A DNA stretch of 32,932 bases from Hyphomicrobiales bacterium. GTDB lineage: Bacteria; Pseudomonadota; Alphaproteobacteria; Rhizobiales; Xanthobacteraceae. The stretch lies in the NCBI GenBank assembly GCA_003164375.1, contig PLTE01000382.1:2333-35264 (forward strand), written 5' to 3'. The notes below the pieces were generated by a model, which did no database searches, was not told the DNA's origin, and saw nothing but the letters and a program-made list of their open reading frames with translations. Shown in pieces: positions 1 through 10,071 of this stretch (the first letter of the stretch is position 1; every line of letters begins with the position of its first letter). The translations under genes were made by a program, and so were the position numbers.

Positions 1-2
1 CC

Positions 3-689
3 AAGGGCGCCGGGATGATCGCGCCCGACATGGCGACAATGCTCGCCTTCGTCTTTACCGATGCGCCGATCGCGGCGCCAGTGTTGCAGTCGCTGCTGCG
101 CGAGGGTGTCGTCGACACCTTCAATGCCGTAACCATCGACGGCGACACCTCGACCTCGGACACCGTGCTGGCCTTCGCCACCGGCGCCGCGCACGCGGCG
201 CCGCGCATCACTCGCGCCCACGATCCGCGGCTCGTCCCATTCCGCAAGGCGTTCAACGCCGTGCTCGGTAGTCTCGCCGAGCAAGTTGCGCGCGACGGCG
301 AGGGTGCGCGCAAACTGGTCGAAATCGTGGTCGAGGGCGCCGTATCGAAAGCTTCGGCGCGTCGCGTCGCGCTGTCGATCGCCAATTCGCCGCTGGTCAA
401 GACCGCAATCGCCGGCGAGGATGCCAATTGGGGTCGCGTCGTCATGGCAGTCGGCAAAGCCGGCGAACCTGCCGACCGCGACCGGCTTTCAATCTGGTTC
501 GGCGGCATCCGCGTCGCGCATAAGGGTGCGCGCGATTCGGCGTACGACGAGGCTGCGGTCTCCGCCGCGATGAAGAAGCCCGAGATCGCGCTCAAGGTCG
601 CGCTTGGGCTCGGCAAGGGCCGCGACCGCGTGCTGACCTGCGACCTGACCAAAGAATACGTCGCGATCAACGGCGACTATCGGTCGTGA
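3..689 (+). CDS. argJ: Bifunctional glutamate N-acetyltransferase/amino-acid acetyltransferase ArgJ, C-terminal part (5' truncated by window edge)
   Basis: Frame open from base 3: [16 protein letters not shown] matches the ArgJ autoprocessing region (KGxGMIAPxMATMLAF); ends ...[18 protein letters not shown] typical of the ArgJ C-terminus. Confidence 0.95.
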   Translation, partial: KGAGMIAPDMATMLAFVFTDAPIAAPVLQSLLREGVVDTFNAVTIDGDTSTSDTVLAFATGAAHAAPRITRAHDPRLVPFRKAFNAVLGSLAEQVARDGEGARKLVEIVVEGAVSKASARRVALSIANSPLVKTAIAGEDANWGRVVMAVGKAGEPADRDRLSIWFGGIRVAHKGARDSAYDEAAVSAAMKKPEIALKVALGLGKGRDRVLTCDLTKEYVAINGDYRS

Positions 690-696
690 GTGCAGC

Positions 697-1614
697 ATGA
701 TCGCTGCACCTAAACACACTCACACTTCGTTGCTCGACGTCGCCTACGAAGAGAGCGGTGCGGCGAACGGCGTGCCGGTCTTGCTCATGCATGGCTGGCC
801 GTACGATCCGCGCTGCTATGACGAGGTTATCCCGCCACTTATCGCTGCCGGCTGTCGCATCATCGTGCCCTATCTGCGCGGTTTCGGCGCGACGCGTTTT
901 CTTGCTGCCGACACGCTACGGTCGGGCCAGCAGGGCGCGCTCGGCAACGATTTGCGCGAATTGATGGACGCGCTTGCAATCGAACGCGCCGTACTCGCCG
1001 GCTATGATTGGGGCGGCCGCGCCGCCTGCATTGTCGCCGCGCTCTGGCCGGACCGCGTGCATGGCCTCGTCACCGTCAACGGCTACAACATCCAAGACAT
1101 TCCTGGCTCGGCCGCGCCGCAGACGCCAGCGCAGGAGCGCCGCTTCTGGTACCAGTGGTATTTGAACACCGAACGCGGCCGTGCCGGGCTCGATGCCAAT
1201 CGCCGCGAGCTCTGCCGTCTGCTATGGGAATTATGGTCGCCGCATTGGACGTTCGACGACACGACCTTCGAGCGCAGCGCCATCTCACTCGACAATCCGG
1301 ATTTTGTCGCGGTAACGATTCAGTCCTATCGTCACCGCTACGGCATCGTCGCAGGCGATCCGGCCCTGGACGAGATCGAGCGGCGGCTTGCCGCAAAGCC
1401 CAAGATCGCAACTCCGACGATCGCGTTGCAGGGTGAAGCCGATGGCGTCCTGCCGCCTGAGACCTCGGAAAAGCACGCGGCATTCTTCACCGGACCGTAT
1501 CAGCGGCGCGTCTTGCCGAGGATCGGCCATAACCCGCCGCAAGAGGCGCCGCGGGCCGTAGCCGACGCGATCGTCGAATTGGTCCGCAGCACGGAGCCGT
1601 TAGCTCGCGGTTAA
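697..1614 (+). CDS. Alpha/beta hydrolase (haloalkane dehalogenase/epoxide hydrolase-like)
   Basis: VPVLLMHGWPYDPRCYDEV, LAGYDWGGRAA nucleophile-elbow motif, C-terminal IGHNPPQEAP catalytic His region. Confidence 0.85.
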   Translation: MIAAPKHTHTSLLDVAYEESGAANGVPVLLMHGWPYDPRCYDEVIPPLIAAGCRIIVPYLRGFGATRFLAADTLRSGQQGALGNDLRELMDALAIERAVLAGYDWGGRAACIVAALWPDRVHGLVTVNGYNIQDIPGSAAPQTPAQERRFWYQWYLNTERGRAGLDANRRELCRLLWELWSPHWTFDDTTFERSAISLDNPDFVAVTIQSYRHRYGIVAGDPALDEIERRLAAKPKIATPTIALQGEADGVLPPETSEKHAAFFTGPYQRRVLPRIGHNPPQEAPRAVADAIVELVRSTEPLARG

Positions 1615-1693
1615 CCAGGGCGCCGAATGCGGCTATTGATGCGGTCGAATTGAACATGCATTTACCCTCCGCTCTTTAGATTGAGGCCAGGCC

Positions 1694-2098
1694 GTGAGCG
1701 TCAAACTTGTCCTCGTTGCCGCCTGCGCGCTAATCGACGCCGATGGCCGCGTGCTGATCGCGCAGCGTCCGCCGGGCAAGTCGATGGCAGGGCTTTGGGA
1801 GTTTCCCGGCGGCAAGGTCGAGCCCGGCGAAGGGCCGGAACAGAGCTTAATCCGAGAGCTGAAGGAGGAACTGGGCATCGTCGTCAAGGAAGAGTGTCTC
1901 GCACCGCTGACCTTCGCGAGCCATCTCTACCCCGATTTTCATCTGCTCATGCCGCTTTATGTCTGCCGGCGCTGGGAAGGTTTCGTCGCACCGCTGGAAG
2001 AGCAGAATCTGAAATGGGCGCGACCGATCGAGTTGCGTAACTACCCGATGCCACCTGCCGACGAACCGCTGATTTCGCACCTGACGACGCTGTTATGA
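1694..2098 (+). CDS. mutT: 8-oxo-dGTP diphosphatase, Nudix (MutT) family
   Basis: Nudix box GGKVEPGEGPEQSLIRELKEELGI; GTG start. Confidence 0.92.
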   Translation: MSVKLVLVAACALIDADGRVLIAQRPPGKSMAGLWEFPGGKVEPGEGPEQSLIRELKEELGIVVKEECLAPLTFASHLYPDFHLLMPLYVCRRWEGFVAPLEEQNLKWARPIELRNYPMPPADEPLISHLTTLL

Positions 2099-2117
2099 TC
2101 CGAACGCCAGAAGGCTA

Positions 2118-2312
2118 ATGGCCATGTTCAAGTTGCAAAAGCGCACGATCTTCACTACCGCCCGGTACTTCATGCGCGACGACCGCGGCGCCACGTCGAT
2201 CGAATATGCCATGATCGCCTCAGGCGTCGCCGTCGTCATTGCTGCAACGATTACGAGCCTCGGTTCCACCGTCAAAACTCTCTTCACCAACGTTTCGACG
2301 TCTCTGAAATAA
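2118..2312 (+). CDS. Flp family type IVb pilin
   Basis: Short protein with FMRDDRGATSIEYAMIASGVAVVIAAT, the Flp/Fap pilin signature. Confidence 0.9.
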   Translation: MAMFKLQKRTIFTTARYFMRDDRGATSIEYAMIASGVAVVIAATITSLGSTVKTLFTNVSTSLK

Positions 2313-2393
2313 TTATGTCGTTGCAGTAAATGACGCGGCTTGCCTAGGCACTGAATCTTGCCCGAAAACCCGTCGCCAATGTATCGGCCTACC

Positions 2394-3296
2394 CTAACCA
2401 CCGGCTTTATCACCCGCTGAAATCTCGCGCGAACCGAGCGCGTCGGCGAGCCGCGTTTTCGCGGTGCCCGGTTTGAGCGGTTGCTGCTGGCTCGGATGGG
2501 GCGCCCACCCGGACAGCCAGACGATCTCAAAGGTCGCGCGCACGCGCCCGTCGTCGTCAGCAAACTCGCGCGCGTAAATCTCCGCCATCCGCAGCAATGT
2601 CGCACGCCGTAGTGGCGTACGGCGGCGGGCATTGAGCGCATTGGTAGCGCCCATGCGCCGCAGATCATGCATCAGGCCGAACACGGAATCGTAGCGCACG
2701 CAGACACGCTCGACATCGATGACCGGCAACGCGAAGCCGGCGCGCTGCAGCAAGGCGCCGAGTTCGCGCAGATCGGCGAACGGCGCAACCCGCGGCGAGG
2801 CACCGCCTTCGATGTCGCTCTCTGCCGCGGCAAAGGACTGGCGAAGTTCGGTCAGCGTCTCGCCGCCGAACAGCGCCGCGACAAATAGGCCGTCGGGCTT
2901 GAGGGCACGGCGAATCTGTACGAGCGCGCCCGGCAGATCGTTAACGTGATGCAACGCCAGCGCCGACACGGCGAGATCGAGGGCGGCGTCGCCGAACGGC
3001 AGCGCCTCCTCGTCGGCGACGACGAAAGGACGCGTCCGCGTGAGCGCATCGACCGCGACGATCGTGCCGATCGAGTCGAGACGTGAGAGAGCCACCCGCA
3101 CCGCTTCGCCCGGCGTGCCGAGATCGACGGCAAGCTCAAACCGGCGCAGCACTGCGGAAAGCCGCTCGGCAAGGTCGTCGGCGACGCGATCGAGCAGGAA
3201 CGTCGCGCTGCCCAGCGCCGCTGCACGAAGGCGGCGGCGGCGGATGAGCGCGCGGTCGAATATCACCGGGCTATGTGCCGTCGAGACTTCGGCCAT
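2394..3296 (-). CDS. SAM-dependent methyltransferase-fold protein, NDUFAF5/BioC-like
   Basis: VIFDRALIRRRRLRAA N-terminus, DALDLAVSALALHHVNDLPGAL and IRRALKPDGLFVAALFGGETLTELR; start uncertain (ORF extends to 3362). Confidence 0.82.
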   Translation of the reverse strand: MAEVSTAHSPVIFDRALIRRRRLRAAALGSATFLLDRVADDLAERLSAVLRRFELAVDLGTPGEAVRVALSRLDSIGTIVAVDALTRTRPFVVADEEALPFGDAALDLAVSALALHHVNDLPGALVQIRRALKPDGLFVAALFGGETLTELRQSFAAAESDIEGGASPRVAPFADLRELGALLQRAGFALPVIDVERVCVRYDSVFGLMHDLRRMGATNALNARRRTPLRRATLLRMAEIYAREFADDDGRVRATFEIVWLSGWAPHPSQQQPLKPGTAKTRLADALGSREISAGDKAGG

Positions 3297-3390
3297 TGCT
3301 CCGCTAGTCCTTTCGATTGTCTCCCGCTTCGGGCCAGCATTACCTCCCATCGGCGATGACATTTTCCCAATAGCGCGGTAGCGTTAGGCT

Positions 3391-4182
3391 ATGCCGGCAT
3401 CGGTCAGCATTGCTTTGCCTACACCAATCAAACGCGCCGCGGACGCGGCGCGCGCACTATTTCGTACCACGCTCGATCTCGCTTTGCCGCCGCTCTGCCC
3501 CGCCTGCCACGACCCGGTCGAGGGGCGGGGCCTGTGTCCGGGCTGCTGGTCGAAACTGTCCTTCATCACGCGGCCCTATTGCGAGCGGCTCGGCATTCCC
3601 TTCGTCTATGACCCGGGGCCGGGCATCCTGTCCATGGAAGCGATCGCCGACCCGCCGGCCTATCATCGCGCCCGCGCCGCCGTGCGCTTCGACGACATTG
3701 CGCGCGCGCTGGTGCACGGCCTCAAATATGGTGACCGGCTCGACCTCGCGCCGATGATGGGGCGCTGGATCAGCCATGCCGGGCACGAGCTCCTCGCCGA
3801 AGCCGACGCGCTAGTCCCGGTGCCGCTGCATTGGCGCCGGTTGTGGGCGCGGCGCTTCAATCAGTCGGCCGCGCTCGCCGCCGCGATCTCGGCGGAAAGC
3901 GGGGTGTCGGTGGTCGGCTCGGCGCTTAAGCGCGTCAAGCCGACGGCACAGCAGGTTGGCCTCACGCGCCCCGAACGCGCCTTGAACGTCCAAGGCGCGT
4001 TCCGCGTGCCGGAGGACAGCATGGCCGCGGTAGCCGGTCGGCGCCTGGTTCTGGTCGACGACGTGCTCACATCCGGGGCTACCGTCGACGGCTGCGCCCG
4101 GGCGCTGCTACGTGCCGGTGCCGCCAATGTCGATGTGCTGATTTTCGCCAGGGTTGCCGAGCCGGTACGAACGTCCATATAA
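3391..4182 (+). CDS. comF: ComF family protein (phosphoribosyltransferase fold)
   Basis: CPACHDPVEGRGLCPGCWSKL zinc-finger-like segment, FNQSAALA, LVLVDDVLTSGATVDGCARAL PRPP motif. Confidence 0.92.
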   Translation: MPASVSIALPTPIKRAADAARALFRTTLDLALPPLCPACHDPVEGRGLCPGCWSKLSFITRPYCERLGIPFVYDPGPGILSMEAIADPPAYHRARAAVRFDDIARALVHGLKYGDRLDLAPMMGRWISHAGHELLAEADALVPVPLHWRRLWARRFNQSAALAAAISAESGVSVVGSALKRVKPTAQQVGLTRPERALNVQGAFRVPEDSMAAVAGRRLVLVDDVLTSGATVDGCARALLRAGAANVDVLIFARVAEPVRTSI

Positions 4183-4250
4183 ACACTTAACAAAATCCGC
4201 ACGGTATCGTCACGCGGTATCGAAGTGTTGCATTATTGAAGTCCTGCACA

Positions 4251-4535
4251 ATGGCCACAATCGACATCTATACTATTCGCTACTGCCCCTACTGCCACGA
4301 TGCGAAGGAATTACTCTCCCGCAAGGGCGTAGAGTTCAATGAGATCGACGCATCTGCGAACCGGGACATACGTAAAGAGATGATCGCGCGCGCCAACGGA
4401 CGCAGCACTTTTCCGCAGATTTTCATCGGCACGACTCACGTCGGCGGCTGCGACGATCTTTATGCGCTCGATGACGCCGGCAAGCTCGATCCGTTGCTGA
4501 CCGATGCCGAGCAATCGAAGGAACGGCCGGCATGA
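4251..4535 (+). CDS. grxC: Glutaredoxin 3
   Basis: MATIDIYTIRYCPYCHDAKELL (CPYC active site), TFPQIFIGTTHVGGCDDLYALD. Confidence 0.95.
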   Translation: MATIDIYTIRYCPYCHDAKELLSRKGVEFNEIDASANRDIRKEMIARANGRSTFPQIFIGTTHVGGCDDLYALDDAGKLDPLLTDAEQSKERPA

Positions 4536-5416
4536 CCGCGACAAACGCTTCGACCTTCAGGGTCGGCCTTATTCAGATGCGATCGGGGCTCGATCCGGCG
4601 TTCAACCTGACGACGGCCTTGGCGCTGATCGAGGAGGCCAAACGCGCCGGCGCCGACTACGTGCTCACGCCGGAAATGACCAATATCCTGGCGCTCAAAC
4701 GCGACCAGCTGTTCGCGAAGATCGTTGCGGAGGAGCAAGATTCGACGCTGGCAAGCTTGCGGGAAGTTGCGCGCAAACTTTCGATTTTCATCCATATCGG
4801 TTCGCTGGCGATCAAAGTGTCGCCGGACAAAGCCGCCAACCGCTCGCTCCTGATCGACCGCAAAGGCGAGGTGATCGCACGCTACGACAAGATCCATATG
4901 TTCGACGTCGATCTTGCCGGCGGCGAGAGCTATCGGGAATCCAACAATTACCGCCCCGGCGAACTGGCGGTGATCGCCGATCTGCCGTGGGGCCGGCTCG
5001 GTCTGACGGTCTGTTACGACCTGCGTTTTCCGGCGCTTTATCGCGCGCTCGCCGAGGCCGGCGCGTCGTTTCTCGCCATACCCTCGGCATTCACGCGACA
5101 GACCGGCGAGGCGCATTGGCACGTTTTGCAGCGCGCGCGCGCCATTGAAAACGGCTGCTTCGTGTTCGCCGCGGCGCAAGGCGGCAAGCACGAAAACGGC
5201 CGCGAGACTTTCGGTCATTCACTCGTGGTCGATCCATGGGGGCGCATCATCGCCGAGGGAGGCACCGACCCTGGCGTGCTGATCGCGGAGGTCGATCCGG
5301 CCGCGGTCGCGGCGGCGCGAGGCCGGATTCCATCGCTCAATCACGGCCGGCGTTTCGAACTGGTCGAGCCGATGGCCGAGCCGACCTACCTGCATGTCGT
5401 GCCGGAGCCGCTATGA
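4532..5416 (+). CDS. Carbon-nitrogen hydrolase (nitrilase superfamily, Nit-like amidase)
   Basis: TPEMTN (Glu), DKIHMFDVD (Lys), LTVCYDLRFPALYRAL (Cys) catalytic triad; 4-bp overlap with grxC. Confidence 0.93.
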   Translation: MTATNASTFRVGLIQMRSGLDPAFNLTTALALIEEAKRAGADYVLTPEMTNILALKRDQLFAKIVAEEQDSTLASLREVARKLSIFIHIGSLAIKVSPDKAANRSLLIDRKGEVIARYDKIHMFDVDLAGGESYRESNNYRPGELAVIADLPWGRLGLTVCYDLRFPALYRALAEAGASFLAIPSAFTRQTGEAHWHVLQRARAIENGCFVFAAAQGGKHENGRETFGHSLVVDPWGRIIAEGGTDPGVLIAEVDPAAVAAARGRIPSLNHGRRFELVEPMAEPTYLHVVPEPL

Positions 5417-5949
5417 TCCGCTACGCACTCAGCTGCGATAAGGGCCACGCCTTCGAAAGCTGGTTCCAGAACTCGGCCGCCTACGACAAGCAGCGCAAGC
5501 GCTCGTTGGTGGCCTGCCCGGCGTGCGGCTCCGCGAGAGTGGAGAAGGCGATCATGGCGCCTAGTCTGGCGTCAAATCTCGCGCCCCAGCTCGGCCATAT
5601 CGATGCTGCCGGGCCGCAGCCGCCCGGCCCGTCGCCCACCCCGTCGAACCCGACGCCGCCGCCGCTACAACCAGCGCCGTCGCCCCCGATCCCGCCCAGG
5701 AGTGCGGTCGCGATGATGTCGCAGCCGGAACGCGAGTTACGGCAAAAGCTCAAGGAATTGCGCGACCACGTCGCCAAGAATGCGAGCTACGTCGGCAATA
5801 ACTTCCCCGAAGAGGCGCGCAAGATCCATTATGGCGAGACCGAACGCCGCTCGATTTACGGCGAGGCGTCCCCAGACGAAGCGAAGGAATTGCACGACGA
5901 GGGCATCGAATTTCATCCGTTGCCGATCCTGCCGGATGATCAGAATTAG
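5413..5949 (+). CDS. DUF1178 family protein
   Basis: MIRYALSCDKGHAFESWFQNSAAYDKQ with CPACGSARVEKAIMAPS; proline-rich linker; ATG overlaps the end of the upstream CDS. The ORF-track start at 5236 is inside that gene. Confidence 0.9.
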   Translation: MIRYALSCDKGHAFESWFQNSAAYDKQRKRSLVACPACGSARVEKAIMAPSLASNLAPQLGHIDAAGPQPPGPSPTPSNPTPPPLQPAPSPPIPPRSAVAMMSQPERELRQKLKELRDHVAKNASYVGNNFPEEARKIHYGETERRSIYGEASPDEAKELHDEGIEFHPLPILPDDQN

Positions 5950-5955
5950 CGCGCT

Positions 5956-6708
5956 TCACGCCGCCTGTTCGGCGACGACCATATAATTTGCGTCGATGTC
6001 GGTCGAAAGCTGAAAGCGGTCGGCAAAAACATTGTAGATCACGCCGGCCTCGTCGATGACGCGCAAGCCATTTTGTTCGATTGCCATTTCAAGCTCGTTC
6101 GGAGTCACGAATTTTTGCCATTGATGGGTGCCACGCGGTATCCAGCGCAAAATATATTCGGCGCCAACGATGGCCAGCGCGAAGCTCTTTAAGGTGCGAT
6201 TGAGCGTGGCGACGAACATAAGGCCGCCGGGCTTCACCATCGCGGCGGCGCTCGCGATGAACAGGGCGACATCGGCGACGTGCTCCACGACTTCCATGGC
6301 GAGAACAACGTCGAACTTTTCGCCCGCCGCGGCCAGCGCCTCGGCGGTGGTACTGCGGTAATCGATGGTCAGCCCCGATTGCGCCGCGTGAAGCTGGGCG
6401 ACCTCAACATTGCCATCGGCGGGATCGGCGCCGACGACCGACGCGCCGAGCCGCGCCAGCGGTTCAGAGAGCACTCCGCCGCCGCAGCCGATATCGAGAA
6501 TGCGCAAGCCGGCAAGGCTGTCGCGCCGCGTCGGATCGCGGCCGAAATGTTCGGCGGCGTGATCGCGGATGTAGACGAGGCGGACCGGGTTGAACTTGTG
6601 CAGCGTCGCCCATGGCCCGCGCGCGTCCCACCACTGTCCGGACAGGCGCGAGAATCGCGCGATCTCGGCCTCGTCAATGGTGCCTGCTGAGGGGGGCTGT
6701 CGATCCAT
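5956..6708 (-). CDS. ubiG: Bifunctional 2-polyprenyl-6-hydroxyphenol methylase/3-demethylubiquinol 3-O-methyltransferase
   Basis: [74 protein letters not shown]. Confidence 0.95.
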   Translation of the reverse strand: MDRQPPSAGTIDEAEIARFSRLSGQWWDARGPWATLHKFNPVRLVYIRDHAAEHFGRDPTRRDSLAGLRILDIGCGGGVLSEPLARLGASVVGADPADGNVEVAQLHAAQSGLTIDYRSTTAEALAAAGEKFDVVLAMEVVEHVADVALFIASAAAMVKPGGLMFVATLNRTLKSFALAIVGAEYILRWIPRGTHQWQKFVTPNELEMAIEQNGLRVIDEAGVIYNVFADRFQLSTDIDANYMVVAEQAA

Positions 6709-6728
6709 GGGGAGCTACTTTCGATTTG

Positions 6729-7772
6729 TTAGCCGGATACCGCCATCATCTTGATCTCATGGGTCTTAGCAATTCCCGCGAGCTCTTCCCACAGCTTTGC
6801 AGGAAGAGGGATGCCGGATTTGCGCCGTTTGGCTTCGGTGCGGCCGGAGCGCTCGCCTGGCAACAAGATCTCGTCGAAGCCAGTTTGCCGCGGCAGCGCC
6901 TTGATGATGGCGGCGAGCGTGTCGGCGTCATGGGTGAAATCGCCCACCGGGCGAAACGTCGCGATATCGACGGCGATCATCGCCGTATTGGCGGTGTGGC
7001 GCGTCCGTTTCTCCGGGCCAAGCGCACGCGCCTGGACCGGCGCCGCCGCCAGCACGCTCGCCAGCATTTCGAACATCAGGCCTAGCCCTGATCCCTTGGG
7101 ACCGCCGAGCGGCAGCAGGATTTCGGCCGTGCGCGGATCGGTGGTGGGCTCGCCCTTAGCGGTCAACACCGTGTCTTGCGGCAGCTCAGCGCCGCTGGCG
7201 CGCGATTGCAGGATCTTGCCGTTCGAGATCGTGCTCGCCGCCATATCGAGAACGAGCGGACCGCTTCCGCTCGGCACCGCGATGGCGATCGGCGAGGTGC
7301 CGAGGCTCGCCACCCGCGCGCCGTGATACGCCATCAAGGTTTGCCCCGCGCCCATGATGATCGCGGCGCAATCGCGTTCCGCGATCCATTGCGCGTAGCG
7401 TCCGATCGCGCCGGTATGGGTGGTCTGGCGGATGAGGCCAAAACAGACGCCGGACTTTTTTGCCCGCTCCACTGCCAAAGCCGCACCCTTCATCGCCGCG
7501 ATTGGACCGAAGCCATGGCCGCCGTCGAGCACGAAAGTCGCGGCGCGGTCGTGGATCAGATACGGCTGCGCCTTCGGATCGATTTCGCCGCTACCGATCA
7601 GCTTGAGGTAGCGCGGCAGCCGCGACACGCCGTGGCCGTCGACGCCTCGAAGGTTGGCCCAGACCAAGCCCTGAGCGACAGTGGCGGCGTCGCTGTCGCT
7701 TGCACCGTGCGCAACGAGCAAATCGCGGATGAAACGCAAAAGCTCGTCGTGACTGACTTTATTGCCGCTCAC
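6729..7772 (-). CDS. Ldh family oxidoreductase (malate/L-lactate/ureidoglycolate dehydrogenase type)
   Basis: GVDGHGVSRLPRYLKLIGSGEIDPKA, GPIAAMKGAALAVERAKKSGV, THTGAIGRYAQ; GTG start. Confidence 0.88.
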   Translation of the reverse strand: MSGNKVSHDELLRFIRDLLVAHGASDSDAATVAQGLVWANLRGVDGHGVSRLPRYLKLIGSGEIDPKAQPYLIHDRAATFVLDGGHGFGPIAAMKGAALAVERAKKSGVCFGLIRQTTHTGAIGRYAQWIAERDCAAIIMGAGQTLMAYHGARVASLGTSPIAIAVPSGSGPLVLDMAASTISNGKILQSRASGAELPQDTVLTAKGEPTTDPRTAEILLPLGGPKGSGLGLMFEMLASVLAAAPVQARALGPEKRTRHTANTAMIAVDIATFRPVGDFTHDADTLAAIIKALPRQTGFDEILLPGERSGRTEAKRRKSGIPLPAKLWEELAGIAKTHEIKMMAVSG

Positions 7773-7861
7773 TCACCGCTCCGTCTAAGCATTTCAGTAG
7801 ACCATGATCTCTTCGGAACACCGGCTTCCTCCCCCTGGATCAAGTCCGGGGGCTGGCATTT

Positions 7862-8767
7862 TCAGGATCCTGGTTTGGTCGGAAAATAGCGGTCGAGCCA
7901 GTCGCGTAAAAGGCTCCAGACGCGTTTGGAATTCTCCGCAAACAGAAAATGATCGAGCCCACTGAACAAATGCAGCTCGCTCGGTTGGCCGGCGCGTTTG
8001 AACAGTTCGATCGACTGCTCGGTTGGCGTCACTGAATCGTTCGCCGCATGAATGAGCAAGAGCGGCCGGGGCGCAATTTTTCCCACCACCTCCTCGGCGC
8101 GGAAATCGAACATGCTCTGCGCTGTCTCGGCCGGAAACATTTCGACTGAATTGGGCGCCAGCATGCCGACCTTCTGCCGCTCCAAGCTCTCGCGAACGTG
8201 GATGGGTATCGGCACAATTTCATGGCGCGGAACCATCAGCGATTGTCCGGTCCGGACGCGATGGGCGCGCCCCTCTTCGAGCATGCTGGTGAATTTCGCC
8301 CAGGCTTCCGGCGTCGGATGCTGGCCGCGGAATTTGCGTTCGCCATGGCCCCAGCCGCCGTTCGAGATCACCGCGGCAAGCCGGGGGTTGACACCGCCGG
8401 CATAGACCGCGACCGCGCCGCCGAAACTCGAACCGATGGCGCCGATGCGGTCCGGATCGACCGCTGGATGCCGCGCGAGGAAGGACAGCGCATTGCCGAG
8501 ATCCTCCACCTGTTCGAGACAGATCACGCGACCGAACTCGCCCGCGCTGTTGCCGCAGCCGCGCATATCGAAGCGTAACGTGACATAGCCGAAATCGCTG
8601 AGCACGCGTGTTGGCGCCAACACGCTCGGGCTTTCACTATTCGAACCGAAGCCATGCAGCACCAGGAAAGCCGCGCACCGCTGCGACGGCTGAAAGCCTT
8701 CCGGCAGGCCGAGCACACCATGCAGGCGCAAGCCCGCGGATTGAAAGCTGACGACTTGTTCTTTCAT
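7862..8767 (-). CDS. Alpha/beta hydrolase (serine aminopeptidase/dienelactone hydrolase-like)
   Basis: FLVLHGFGSNSESP, LRFDMRGCGNSAGEFG, GAIGSSFGGAVAVY nucleophile elbow, GLDHFLF. Confidence 0.85.
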   Translation of the reverse strand: MKEQVVSFQSAGLRLHGVLGLPEGFQPSQRCAAFLVLHGFGSNSESPSVLAPTRVLSDFGYVTLRFDMRGCGNSAGEFGRVICLEQVEDLGNALSFLARHPAVDPDRIGAIGSSFGGAVAVYAGGVNPRLAAVISNGGWGHGERKFRGQHPTPEAWAKFTSMLEEGRAHRVRTGQSLMVPRHEIVPIPIHVRESLERQKVGMLAPNSVEMFPAETAQSMFDFRAEEVVGKIAPRPLLLIHAANDSVTPTEQSIELFKRAGQPSELHLFSGLDHFLFAENSKRVWSLLRDWLDRYFPTKPGS

Positions 8768-8811
8768 ACTGCGTGAGACGAATAAATCTCCTCCTTCATG
8801 CCCGGCCAGCT

Positions 8812-10002
8812 CTATCGCGACTGATCTTCGCCGACGTCGAAGGTGCGCACGCCTTCGAGCCGGTCCGGAAGTTCAAGCACCTGTGGATTTGCCAGCGTTT
8901 GGCGGGCATTGTGGTAGCCGCTTTCCCAGTGCTCCTCCATCGTGCGCCGAGAGAACTCGAAGTCCTTCGCGATTCCTTCGTAACTTCTGGCGCGATAAAT
9001 CAGGTGCACAATATTGCACACTCTATCGTCTGCTTCGCTGGCAAGTAGTGTTACATCCTCGTTATTGTGCAACGCTTCCGGAAGTTGTTTTAGGACATTT
9101 GCAACGGCAATTCGAAGCTTCTGGACCTTCTTGTATTGATCGGTTGCCGCACGGTTCCGGCTCGAATACACGATCTCTTTCTGGCGCACTTCGACTTCTA
9201 ACAAATCCTTCGGCAGTTCGCCGCGCGCATTCCAGAGGTCGACCTGAAACGCCAGCGTGTCGCGCCGCGGACGGCTGTCGAGCACCCATTGCAACGGCGT
9301 ATTGGAAATAAGTCCGCCATCCCAGTAATGCTGTCCATCTACTTCGGTCGCCGGAAAGCCAGGCGGCAAGGAGCCGCTTGCAATGACATGTTCGACACGG
9401 ATCCGATGGGTCGTCGAGTCAAAGTAAGTAAAATTTCCGCTGCAGATGTCCACCGCACCGATGCTAAGGCGCGGGTGCCCCACGTTGATCCGATCAAAAT
9501 CGATCAGTCGCTCGAGCGTAGCCTTCAGTGGCGTGGTATCGTAGTAACTCGCCTTGGTAGTGCCGCTGCGCGGCCAAAACATTGCCGGCGGGAGGCGCGG
9601 AACGAAAAAATTCGGAGCACCAAACAGCAGGATGCTCAAGGCCTGGGCTTGATTGACGACCTGACGATGGAAGTTGTCGCGCAGCTCGAAGAGCTTGAAG
9701 TCTGGAATTCCCAGAGGAGATGCGCTAACGGTCTCCCAGAATTCACGCAAGCGCGCGACGCGCCGATCAGGCGGGTTGCCGGCGATGATCGCCGAATTGA
9801 TCGCCCCAATTGAAATTCCGGCGACCCAATCCGGGTGCAGATCCGCTTCGGCCAAGGCCTGATAGACTCCTGCCTGATAAGAGCCGAGGGCGCCGCCGCC
9901 CTGCAGCAACAAGACAATCTGCTCGAAGGGCGTACGCTTCCCGTCCGCAGACTTTGCGGGCGGCACGGTTGGATCGGGCATGTCGGAATGGAGCCTGGCC
10001 AT
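8812..10002 (-). CDS. Patatin-like phospholipase family protein with C-terminal DUF3734-type region
   Basis: LLLQGGGALGSYQAGVYQAL oxyanion motif, GISIGAINSAI (GxSxG), YWDGGLISNTPL (DGG). Confidence 0.92.
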   Translation of the reverse strand: MARLHSDMPDPTVPPAKSADGKRTPFEQIVLLLQGGGALGSYQAGVYQALAEADLHPDWVAGISIGAINSAIIAGNPPDRRVARLREFWETVSASPLGIPDFKLFELRDNFHRQVVNQAQALSILLFGAPNFFVPRLPPAMFWPRSGTTKASYYDTTPLKATLERLIDFDRINVGHPRLSIGAVDICSGNFTYFDSTTHRIRVEHVIASGSLPPGFPATEVDGQHYWDGGLISNTPLQWVLDSRPRRDTLAFQVDLWNARGELPKDLLEVEVRQKEIVYSSRNRAATDQYKKVQKLRIAVANVLKQLPEALHNNEDVTLLASEADDRVCNIVHLIYRARSYEGIAKDFEFSRRTMEEHWESGYHNARQTLANPQVLELPDRLEGVRTFDVGEDQSR

Positions 10003-10071
10003 GTCGTAACGTCACTTTCCACAGCCACTACTCCGGATCAAGACCGGGCCAGGCCTTTTTCTCGATACGCG

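Noticed and set aside
7830-7860. CCCCCTGGATCAAGTCCGGGGG near-hairpin between the Ldh-family and hydrolase genes
   Set aside because: Probably a degraded fragment of a dispersed palindromic repeat; too short and imperfect to list as its own element.
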